64,000 nucleotides of DNA from assembly GCA_964477265.1 (NCBI GenBank), contig CAYZDJ010000001.1, positions 248,001 to 312,000 of the forward strand, in the 5' to 3' direction. This document shows, one piece after another, positions 49,594-58,100 of the stretch. Position 1 is the stretch's first letter. Each line of letters starts with the position of its first letter. The DNA is from CAIVPM01 sp964477265. Lineage in GTDB: Bacteria; Bacteroidota; Bacteroidia; Chitinophagales; Chitinophagaceae. The notes under the pieces are model-generated. The model was not told the DNA's origin. It did not search any database and saw only the letters and a list, made by a program, of their open reading frames with translations. A program made the translations under genes and the position numbers.

Positions 49594-52080
49594 TTAGTAT
49601 GCTTTGTTTTTAGAGCTGCGTTTTCCACCAAACAAGGCTCTTGATATTTTCTTGAAAAATTTCTTTATGCCTGTTTCTTCTCCCAAATCATCAAAATAGT
49701 GTCCAGATGTTTTACTTACATACCCATAACCATAACCTTTTCCATAACCATACCCATAACCATATCCATACCCATAACCATAGCCATAACCATAGCCATA
49801 GCCATAGTAACCATACCTAGCACCAACTTTAACGTCATTAATTACCAAGCCCATGTTAGGAAGCTTTTTGTGCAAATAAATATCTTCGATAAAATCAACT
49901 TGTTTTTTTAGGGTATAGCGTTGGCGAATTACATAAAGGGATGCATCAGCATATTCTGCAATAGTAAAAGTGTCACTAACCAAGCCTACAGGTGCAGAGT
50001 CAATAATGATGTATTCGTATTCTTCTTTTAATTTGGCAAATAGTTTTTTCATATTCTCGCCCAACATCAACTCTGATGGGTTTGGTGGAACTGGTCCACA
50101 ACCAAATATGTGTAAAGTAGGGTATTCTTCAAACTGGTAATACAGGTTATCTAATTTATCTGTTTGCCCAATTAAGAAATTACTGATACCCATTTCTTTT
50201 TTCTCGAGACCAATGTTTTTAATAATTCTTGGTTTACGTAAGTCAAACTCAAGAACGGCAACTTTTTTATTAGATATTGCAATTACGGCACCCAAATTTA
50301 ATGTAACAAAAGATTTTCCTTCTCCACTTATTGATGAGGTAATAAGTATTGTTTTTTGTTCTGCCAATAAAAACTGGAGATTGGTTCTTATAATCCTGAA
50401 TTGTTCAGATATAATGCTTCTGCTTTTGTGAGCAACTACAAATGCTTTGGTGTTGTTATAGTGTCCAACTTCGCCAATAAATGGTGCTTCAGTTTTTTTA
50501 GTAATGTCTTCTCTGCTAGTTACTTTATCATTCAATAAATTTTTAACATATATTAATGCAATTGGAATTAGCAAACCTATAATAATTCCATACATACGCC
50601 ATCTTCCCTGATTAGGTTCAAATGGGCTACCGGGTACAGTAGCTTTGTCTAATTGAGCGTAACTTGAAGAGGTTGATGCAGATGATATCCAGGTTTCTTC
50701 TCTACGTTGAATAAGATAAACATAAATTGCTTCCTTTACGTTTTTATACCTGTCAATGCCTCTTTTGCTTATGTCAAAGTCAATAGTTTTAGAAACATTT
50801 TTATTTAAATCCTTGTTGCTGTCAGCAAGTGAATTAATAATTTTATCATTGTCATCTATATAATCTTTTAACCTCAATAAAATACTATTTCGAGTTGTTT
50901 TAAACGTAGTTTTTGCTTCAGCTAATTTATCACTGTTTTTTGCATATAGCTCTTCTGTGGTAGGTAATTGAATTTTTGCTCTTGTATATTCAGATACTAA
51001 TGAGATGATAATTGGGTCATCTATACCTAAGAATGAAGGTATAACATCAATATTTTCAGAGTTTTTAATTTTTTTATCTAATCCTTCTGCATAGGTCTTC
51101 TTTAGTAACAAGTCTTTTATTCTGGACAAGTTTGAACTATAAGTACCCAAATTTATACTCAAAAGCCCACCAATAGCAACATCTGGGTTTGCATGTTGCA
51201 AAGCCCCTAAATTAGCTTCAACATCACCTAATTCTCTTTTAACATCTTCGAGACGCTCATTAATAAAATTGATTGTTGCAATAGCTGCCCTATTTTTTTC
51301 TTCAACATTGTCATTTTGATATTGACGAATTAAAGCATTCAAAATATCGGCTCCTCTTTGTGGTTCATCAGATACAAGTTTGAAAATGATTATAGAAGTT
51401 TTTTGACTAAAAGGAGCTACAGATAATCCGCCAATAATTTCATTTGCTACTGATCCTGTCGGTTTCCAAATTGCTTTATAAACTTCCTTTCCACCAAAAG
51501 AAGTTATTGGATCAGATATTTTAATAATATTTCCATCAATGTTAATGGGAACATTCCAATTGAACTTAATTGAAGATTTACCTTTATTAATAGAGCCACC
51601 ATTTGAGTTAAGCTTCGTTATTTCATAGTTATAATAACTGTTTGAGTCAACAATAGAGTCGAACTGAAAAGTGAAAGGAAGGTTTTTGTAATAGATTTCA
51701 GTTAATTTGACATTTCCTTCAGTATAAAATTGTAAATTAAACCCATTTTGCCTAACGATTCTTGACATTAAAGTATTCAATTTTAGTAGTTCAACTTCGT
51801 TTTCAAGGTTAGCCTTCTTTCCTCCCATTACAGCAGCATCAACTAAGTCGTTACCACCACCTCTAATAGAACCACCACTTCCACCACTTTCTTTAACCAT
51901 CATTCTGGCTTCATTTCTATACTTTGGTATAAGATATCTTACATATATATAAGAAGCAGTGATACACAACGCTAAGCTAACAATGAAGAGAGGTAAATAG
52001 GACAAATACTTGAACAACATCTCGGTAGGTGTTGACTTCTTCTCTGTTTCAATTACTAATAAATTATCGTTTTTTGCCAT
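49594..52080 (-). CDS. wzc: Wzc-like polysaccharide co-polymerase and BY-kinase with poly-YG tail
   Basis: 828 residues. First membrane helix about 26-48, a periplasmic Wzz/GNVR region with coiled coil (about 250-440), second helix about 494-514, then the cytosolic BY-kinase: Walker A S-G-E-G-K-S (585-590), Walker A' with Asp613 in L-E-F-D-L-R-K-P, Walker B I-I-I-D-S-A-P (691-697). The tyrosine cluster at 756-787 has 16 Tyr in alternating YG order, an extreme version of the Wzc C-terminal cluster that is autophosphorylated to control chain length and export. Encoded with a Wza-like partner 26 bases upstream. Confidence 0.93.
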   Translation of the reverse strand: MAKNDNLLVIETEKKSTPTEMLFKYLSYLPLFIVSLALCITASYIYVRYLIPKYRNEARMMVKESGGSGGSIRGGGNDLVDAAVMGGKKANLENEVELLKLNTLMSRIVRQNGFNLQFYTEGNVKLTEIYYKNLPFTFQFDSIVDSNSYYNYEITKLNSNGGSINKGKSSIKFNWNVPINIDGNIIKISDPITSFGGKEVYKAIWKPTGSVANEIIGGLSVAPFSQKTSIIIFKLVSDEPQRGADILNALIRQYQNDNVEEKNRAAIATINFINERLEDVKRELGDVEANLGALQHANPDVAIGGLLSINLGTYSSNLSRIKDLLLKKTYAEGLDKKIKNSENIDVIPSFLGIDDPIIISLVSEYTRAKIQLPTTEELYAKNSDKLAEAKTTFKTTRNSILLRLKDYIDDNDKIINSLADSNKDLNKNVSKTIDFDISKRGIDRYKNVKEAIYVYLIQRREETWISSASTSSSYAQLDKATVPGSPFEPNQGRWRMYGIIIGLLIPIALIYVKNLLNDKVTSREDITKKTEAPFIGEVGHYNNTKAFVVAHKSRSIISEQFRIIRTNLQFLLAEQKTILITSSISGEGKSFVTLNLGAVIAISNKKVAVLEFDLRKPRIIKNIGLEKKEMGISNFLIGQTDKLDNLYYQFEEYPTLHIFGCGPVPPNPSELMLGENMKKLFAKLKEEYEYIIIDSAPVGLVSDTFTIAEYADASLYVIRQRYTLKKQVDFIEDIYLHKKLPNMGLVINDVKVGARYGYYGYGYGYGYGYGYGYGYGYGYGKGYGYGYVSKTSGHYFDDLGEETGIKKFFKKISRALFGGKRSSKNKAY
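49720..49818 (-). repeat. In-frame hexamer microsatellite coding the YG tail of Wzc
   Basis: On the plus strand the stretch is a run of CCATAN-type hexamers (ccatag, ccataa, ccatac, ccatat). It codes residues 755-787. Because the unit is 6 bp, gain or loss of units keeps the frame and changes only the number of Tyr-Gly pairs. Only the third positions differ between units. Confidence 0.85.
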
Positions 52081-52106
52081 TTTAAAATTCTTTTAAAGAT
52101 ATAAAA

Positions 52107-52904
52107 CTATCTTTTTATAATTCCTACTATTGTGAATAAATATACTATTGTTGATATAGATGATATTACAATACTTAAATCTCTTAAATAATTGGTGCGA
52201 TCTTCAGAATATTTATTCTTTCTTTTATTAGGTCCAACATATACTATATCATCAGGAAATACCTGAAATGCAGGCCCATTTATGAAGGCAACATTGGTTA
52301 AATCTACCTTATACGCTTCATACTTTTCATCAAGTTTTCTCAAAATCATAATTGAATCTCTCGATCCATAGTCATTTATATCACCAACTTCAGATAAAAC
52401 ATCGATAATGTTTGCTTTATCAGAGCGTAGTGTGACAATCCCTGGCTTTCTAACTTCACCTAATACATTTACCTTAAATTTATCCAAATTGACAATAACT
52501 AAAGGATTCTTAACTTCATCGATTAACAGCTTTTCGATGTTATTTGATAACTCATATTTATTAAGTGATTCGGCTTTTAATTTTCCAATTCTGGGAAATG
52601 TAATAAAGCCAAATGAATCAACTTGATATGTAGATGCAGCACCAGCCCTTACGCCTCCAACTGTTGGTGTATTAAAAACACCTGCATCATCTTGTTTCAG
52701 TGTACCTGAAATTACCTGAATAGCAAGAATATCATCAATTTTGAATTTATATTCCTGATATTTTTTCTTGAGTACAGTTGTATCAAAAGCATTTTGAAAA
52801 TAAGCTGAGTTTTTTATGTTCCTTGATTTACAACCAACTAATAAAAATTGAATAATAAAAAAGCAACAAAAAGCTACTAAGAGTTTTTTTAAGTTTGATT
52901 CCAT
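52107..52904 (-). CDS. wza: Polysaccharide export outer-membrane lipoprotein, Wza-like
   Basis: 265 residues. A lipoprotein signal peptide ends in L-L-V-G-C (Cys25), followed by the polysaccharide-export domain (Y-K-F-K-I-D-D-I-L-A-I-Q-V, near 52-64) and one SLBB-type domain (V-N-V-L-G-E-V-R-K-P-G, near 144-154). A C-terminal hydrophobic segment (about 245-262) is present, as in Bacteroidota members. It is first in the leftward operon and is preceded by the structured leader at 52937-53054. Confidence 0.92.
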   Translation of the reverse strand: MESNLKKLLVAFCCFFIIQFLLVGCKSRNIKNSAYFQNAFDTTVLKKKYQEYKFKIDDILAIQVISGTLKQDDAGVFNTPTVGGVRAGAASTYQVDSFGFITFPRIGKLKAESLNKYELSNNIEKLLIDEVKNPLVIVNLDKFKVNVLGEVRKPGIVTLRSDKANIIDVLSEVGDINDYGSRDSIMILRKLDEKYEAYKVDLTNVAFINGPAFQVFPDDIVYVGPNKRKNKYSEDRTNYLRDLSIVISSISTIVYLFTIVGIIKR

Positions 52905-52936
52905 ATTTTCCTTGATATTTTAATTAAAATGTAAAG

Positions 52937-53054
52937 CTTCGCCACCTCAGTCACAAGTAGATTTTAAGTGCTGAGTGTAAAATATAAAAATTGCATCCGC
53001 CAGAAAATACATTTAGAGGGTAGGATGCAAACTTTTTTAAAAACCGGTGGCGAA
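52937..53054 (-). promoter_or_regulatory. Candidate structured leader RNA (three-helix junction) before wza
   Basis: Read as the leftward transcript. Closing helix P1: TTCGCCACC at 52938-52946 against GGTGGCGAA at 53046-53054, 9 perfect pairs. Helix P2: TTGCATCC at 52991-52998 against GGATGCAA at 53023-53030, 8 perfect pairs with a 24-base loop. Helix P3: CTCAG at 52946-52950 against CTGAG at 52971-52975, extended by CAC at 52952-52954 against GTG at 52968-52970 with one bulged base. P2 and P3 lie inside P1, giving a three-way junction. It ends about 34 bases before the wza ATG. No known riboswitch class recognised. Confidence 0.6.
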
Positions 53055-53143
53055 AGTAACGATTTGAAGTTAAAAAACATTAACAAAATTTTAACTCTTA
53101 TAGTTTTATTTTAAAACAATAGCGTTTCAATATATTAACTTCG

Positions 53144-53151
53144 TATGTTTG
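53144..53151 (+). promoter_or_regulatory. Bacteroidota -7 promoter element TATGTTTG
   Basis: An exact TAnnTTTG match 16 bases before the ATG at 53168, in the divergent intergenic region. No clear TTTG at the -33 position was seen. It would give a very short 5' leader for the NagX-like gene. Confidence 0.5.
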
Positions 53152-53167
53152 ATGTTTTAGGTTGCCT

Positions 53168-54373
53168 ATGAACAATAGATTTTTTTCGCTGGATGTCTTT
53201 CGTGGAGCTACAGTTGCCCTCATGATTCTTGTAAACAACCCAGGAAACTGGGACCATATTTTTACACCACTTGACCATGCAGAGTGGCAAGGCTGTACAC
53301 CAACAGACCTTGTTTTTCCTTTCTTTCTTTTTGCAGTTGGCAATGCCATGGCTTTTGTAATGCCACGCTTGCAACAAGTTGGCGATAAGCTATTTTTTCA
53401 AAAAATTATTAAACGCACCATACTCATTTTTTTAATTGGGTTATTTTTAAACTGGTGTCCTTTCTTTGATTGGAAAAACGGAGAATTGGTATTTAGAAAA
53501 TGGAGTTTTATTAATGACAAAAATCCACAAGACGTTTTTGAAGATGGAGTAAGGATTTTAGGTGTATTGCAACGCATTGCTATTTGTTATTTCATTGCAT
53601 CTGTAATTGCTTATTACTGCAAGCCTAAAACTGTTTTTATTGTAAGCGTTATAATATTATTGGCTTATTGGTTGTTAAGTTATATTTTGGGTGAAAAAAA
53701 TAATCCATACACGCTTGAAACTTTTTTTGGGGCAAAAATTGATGCTGCAATTATTGGCAAGCACCATCTGTTGCATTTTGATAAAGTTGCTGGCAAAACA
53801 TACCATTTCGATTACGAAGGTTTGGTAAGTTCTACTGCCGCAATTGTGCAGGTTTTGTTTGGCTATATGGTTGGTTATTATATTCAGCTAAAAGGAAAAA
53901 CCTACGAAATGCTCAGTAATCTTTTTGTATTTGCTGCAATATTGCTTTGTGTAGGATATTGGTTGGATATGGCTTTTCCTATAAGTAAAAAAATGTGGAG
54001 CAGTAGTTATACAGTTTATACAACAGGGCTGGCATTAATGTGCATTTGTGTATTAATGTACTTGATTGAGTTTAAAAATAAAACAGGAGCTTGGGCTAAG
54101 TTTTTCGATGTATTTGGCAAAAATCCTTTATTTATTTTTGTATTAAGTGGCTTTTTGCCAAGAGTTGCAAGGCTCATAAGAATTGCAGATGTAAATGAAA
54201 AAGGAGAACCCATTTTCCTTAATCCTTTTACTTGGTTTTACGAGCATATTTGCAAGAATGTTGTTACAAGCGATTTGCGTTTTGGCTCATTGCTATATGC
54301 TGTCATTCTTATCTTTTTTTATTGGGCAATTTGTTATATGCTAGATAAAAAGAAAATTTATATTAAAGTTTAA
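53168..54373 (+). CDS. HGSNAT/NagX-like membrane acyltransferase
   Basis: 401 residues from the ATG at 53168 (an upstream TTG at 53162 would add two residues). The N-terminus F-F-S-L-D-V-F-R-G-A-T-V and the family hallmark H-A-E-W-Q-G-C-T-P-T-D-L-V-F-P-F-F-L-F match bacterial homologues of heparan-alpha-glucosaminide N-acetyltransferase (DUF5009-type). About ten membrane helices. These proteins are thought to acetylate amino sugars at the membrane; bacterial roles are poorly defined. It is transcribed away from the polysaccharide locus. Confidence 0.86.
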   Translation: MNNRFFSLDVFRGATVALMILVNNPGNWDHIFTPLDHAEWQGCTPTDLVFPFFLFAVGNAMAFVMPRLQQVGDKLFFQKIIKRTILIFLIGLFLNWCPFFDWKNGELVFRKWSFINDKNPQDVFEDGVRILGVLQRIAICYFIASVIAYYCKPKTVFIVSVIILLAYWLLSYILGEKNNPYTLETFFGAKIDAAIIGKHHLLHFDKVAGKTYHFDYEGLVSSTAAIVQVLFGYMVGYYIQLKGKTYEMLSNLFVFAAILLCVGYWLDMAFPISKKMWSSSYTVYTTGLALMCICVLMYLIEFKNKTGAWAKFFDVFGKNPLFIFVLSGFLPRVARLIRIADVNEKGEPIFLNPFTWFYEHICKNVVTSDLRFGSLLYAVILIFFYWAICYMLDKKKIYIKV

Positions 54374-54422
54374 AGTGGGTTACAGTTTACGAGTTATGCA
54401 ATTTGCGTCATATATCGTGTAT

Positions 54423-54435
54423 CTAAAATCGTAAT
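54423..54435. repeat. 13-bp intergenic repeat CTAAAATCGTAAT, copy 1
   Basis: An exact copy recurs at 55098-55110. Both lie in the short gaps just before a plus-strand gene. Nearby sequence (ATCGTGTATCTAAAATCGTAAT here; AAATCGTACATCGCAAAT there) suggests a larger degenerate dispersed repeat. Confidence 0.55.
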
Positions 54436-54444
54436 TATAGAAAA

Positions 54445-55008
54445 GTGCTTTCAGAAATTAAAAATAAATATCCCGAAGTTTTATTTATTGCTAAGTTTTT
54501 ATTGTTGTTTTTGTTCCTTTATTTGGGAACAGAATTTTGGATTGGTGTTACTTCGCCAGGAAACCATTATTGCAAGTTTTGCGATGATTATTTTAACTAC
54601 ATAAAATGGCTAAGGAATTCCATTTTAAAAGCAGCCGAAATACTATGTAATATATTTGGTTATAAAGCTACAAAGCTTAATAACATTACTATAGAAGGAG
54701 TTAGTGGATTTAAGGTAACTATGGTTTATAGCTGTATTGGTTATGGTATTTTAAGTTTCTGGACAGCATTTACTATAACTTATCCATCTGCTTTTAAAAG
54801 AAAAATTAAATGGCTTTTTGGTGGATTAATTTGCTTATGGTTTGCCAATGTTGTAAGGATATGCCTGCTGCTTATATACGTGAATAATGTAAAAAATATT
54901 CATTCTTTTCCAAAACACCATTTGGCATATACCATTGTTACTTATGTTATTGTTTTTATCTTAATTTATTTTTTTGTGAAGGAGAAAAAAGCAATTATAA
55001 AACCTTAA
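54445..55008 (+). CDS. Exosortase/archaeosortase-family membrane protease-transpeptidase
   Basis: 187 residues, GTG start. The catalytic set is visible: Cys97 in Y-S-C-I-G-Y-G, Arg138 in A-N-V-V-R-I-C, and His158/His159 in P-K-H-H-L-A-Y. About five to six membrane helices; length typical of the short Bacteroidota exosortases (XrtX/XrtF type). Exosortases cut PEP-CTERM-like tails and are usually found with exopolysaccharide genes, here 1.5 kb from wza. No substrate protein with a recognisable sorting tail was seen in the window. Confidence 0.8.
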   Translation: MLSEIKNKYPEVLFIAKFLLLFLFLYLGTEFWIGVTSPGNHYCKFCDDYFNYIKWLRNSILKAAEILCNIFGYKATKLNNITIEGVSGFKVTMVYSCIGYGILSFWTAFTITYPSAFKRKIKWLFGGLICLWFANVVRICLLLIYVNNVKNIHSFPKHHLAYTIVTYVIVFILIYFFVKEKKAIIKP

Positions 55009-55097
55009 CTTCTCACATTTCTTCCACACCTATAAAACTATATTTCGTTTCTATTTATTGTACTATAATTTCGCCAGTTACATTTTTAGTTGCTTAA

Positions 55098-55110
55098 CTA
55101 AAATCGTAAT
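55098..55110. repeat. 13-bp intergenic repeat CTAAAATCGTAAT, copy 2
   Basis: Exact match to 54423-54435, located 26 bases before the SNF2 gene start within the 128-bp gap 55009-55136. No other feature recognised in this gap. Confidence 0.55.
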
Positions 55111-55136
55111 CCTTAAATCGTACATCGCAAATAAAA

Positions 55137-58100
55137 ATGGCATTACCCTACCTTATAAAACGCATATATACCAACAGCTCAGAAGAAGTGGTGAGGCGTG
55201 GAAAAAAAATCCATAATACACCTAATGCTATAGAGCTGATGGAATATGATGAGCTGATGGGTAACATTAGCTTCAGGGTTAAAGACGATAATTATAACAG
55301 CTACTATAAAACTTACCTCAACCAGTTTCGTAACGAAAAAACACTTGCGTTAAGATGCACATGCCCTTATAATATTACAGAAGTATGTCGCCACAAAGCA
55401 GCGTCATTGTTCTATTTGCAGGAACTGCTTGATAAAAATATGTTGGGCAATAGCGAGATTGAGTATCATCAAAAACACACAGTTGTTAAGATGAAGCAAA
55501 TTGATTTGAAGTTGCTAAAAATGTTTAGCAGCCTTAATGGATTTATTGCTGCCGAGGAATTTTTGCGTAGCAATAAACCCAATATTATTGATGCAAAAGA
55601 TGAAACTGTGTGGGCAACTGTTACAGAAAGTGGTATTGAAAATAAATTACTGATTCGCAAAAATGATGAAAGAAATTTTGATACAAGCTGCACTTGCAAC
55701 ACAGAAACCAAACATCCATTATGTATTCACAAAACCATTTTATTTTTACATTTATTAACCAAGCATGGTATAAACTATTTTGATAGTATAAGAAATTGGG
55801 ATACTGTAAAAGATAAGTTGCTGGCTATTTATGGCTATAGTTTAAAGGATGACTTGAAAGATAAATTTGAATTTACCTACCAGGATGGCAGACCTTTTTT
55901 AAGAGTGTTAGATAGTACAATTAAACGTATTGTTGCACCTGTAGAAGTTGCACCAAAGCCAAGACTTTTTGAAATAGAAACTGTTGCAACAGCACCTGTA
56001 ATTCTAAACAATTTTACCGAAGAAGATAGACCTAAAACTCCAGAGCTTAGCTTAGGTTTAGTTTTTACAACACCTTCAACACAATATCCTTTTTTGCAAA
56101 TTGAGTGCATACAAGGCATTGCCAATGAAACGCATACTGCCTATGTAACACGAATTGAAAAAATTGATTTAAATAAATTTGTAAACACTGATGTGTTTGA
56201 TGAAGATGACAAACAATTATTGCAACAGGTTCGTAAATTGTTGCCCTATGAAATAAGCAGATACATTAATCGCAATTCACCATTTGGTGGCATTTGGGAG
56301 AATATAATTCAGCAGCAAGATGAAGATTTACCACACGAAACAAGACAACTTATTGCTGAATATTTACACCCTAAACTGAAAAAGGTATTTGAAGAGCAAA
56401 GCCACAGTGCATTTGTGTTTCAGCTACCCGAAGGCAAGCAGTTTACAACTGCAGCCACACAAAACATACATCTTGCCAAAGAAAGTATAACACCTTATTT
56501 TATTATTACTAAAAATGAAAACGACTATACAGTTGAGTGCAGGGTAAAGCTACCCAATAACGACTTAAACATTAATGAAAGTGAAAATGTTTCGCCATTA
56601 ATTTATCAAATGCACGAGACAATTTATTTGTGGGAAAATGCAGAAGATATAACTATTGTGGAGCAGTATTTACCAAAAGGATTTGTAATAATTGACGCAG
56701 TAAATTGGAACACACAATTGCAGGATTACATTTTACCATTAACCAAAAACTATGATGTGCAGTTTGGTAATGTGCAAAAAGAAGAGTTGAAAAATGTAAA
56801 ACCTTCTCTGCATATTTTGCTAAAAGAGAAAGGCGAATATTTGGTTTTTGAACCAGTGTTTACTTATAATAATTACAAAATAAATGTAAGCGACAAAGAT
56901 AAAATTATACTTCCTGTTGAAGATAAAATATTAATTATACAAAGAGATATTAATGCTGAAACAGAGTTGGTAGATAAGATACAGGCATTACACTCGCAGT
57001 TTGTGAAACCCAATAACAACAATACTTTGGCATTGCGTGGTGCAGAAGTATTAAAAAATAACTGGTTCTTTTTGTTTATAGATGCAGCCAAAGAAATGAA
57101 CATTCCAGTGTATGGTTTTGATACACTTAGAAACTATCGCTTTAATACATCTCGTCCATCAACAAAAATATTTATAAGTAGTAATACCGATTGGTTTGAT
57201 GCTAAAGTTGAAATAGATTTTGCTGGACAAAAAGTAACTGTTGATGATGTAAAAAAAGCACTTGCCAATAAGCAACAATTTGTGCCTTTGGCAGATGGAA
57301 CACTTGGTATTTTGCCAGAAGACTGGATAAGGAAATATAGTTTACTTTTTAAAGTAGGAGAGGGCAAGCAGGATAATATGAAGTTGAGTAAGTTTCAATA
57401 CAGTGTTATTGAAGACTTGTATGAACAACGCAACGAAGAAGAATTATTTTTTCAATTGGAAGAAAAATATGACAAGCTGCGTTACAACTATGAAATTAAA
57501 AAAGTAGCTACGCCACCACATCTTGAACCTATTTTAAGACCTTATCAACAAAGTGGTTTTCAGTGGTTAAATTATTTAACTGAAGTGCAGTGGGGTGGCA
57601 TACTTGCAGATGATATGGGTTTGGGAAAAACGGTGCAGGCATTAACTTTTTTGCATCATTTAAAAACTACAAATGGTACATTAAAAGCACTTGTGGTTTG
57701 CCCAACAACATTAATGTTTAACTGGCAAAACGAGATTAAAAAATTTACACCAGAATTGACTTATTATACACATCATGGTGGTGCAAGAATGTTGGAGGAT
57801 TTAAAGAAAAAAAATGCCGATGTAATTATTACAACCTATGGCACTTTGCGTAGCGATGTACAAGAGTTTATTCAACTGCAATTAGACTATGTAATACTTG
57901 ATGAAAGTCAGGCAATAAAAAACCCAAGCAGTAAAGTTACTAAAGCTGCTTGTTTGCTGAAAGCTAAGAACAGACTGTGTTTGAGTGGTACGCCATTGCA
58001 AAACAATACCTTTGATATTTTTGCTCAAATGAATTTTTTAAACCCAGGAATGTTGGGTAGTCAAGACTTTTTTAAGAGCGAATTTGCAGTGCCTATTGAT

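Noticed and set aside
49720..49818. Array of short repeats that might suggest a CRISPR
   Set aside because: The unit is 6 bp with no spacers and lies in frame inside the wzc gene, where it codes Tyr-Gly.
52991..53030. Intrinsic terminator for a gene on either strand
   Set aside because: The stem has a 24-base loop, and both flanking genes diverge from this region, so no gene ends here.
52937..53054. TPP-type or cobalamin riboswitch (a CTGAGG string and a GCCAC string occur)
   Set aside because: The remaining conserved bases of these classes are absent and the helix order does not fit.
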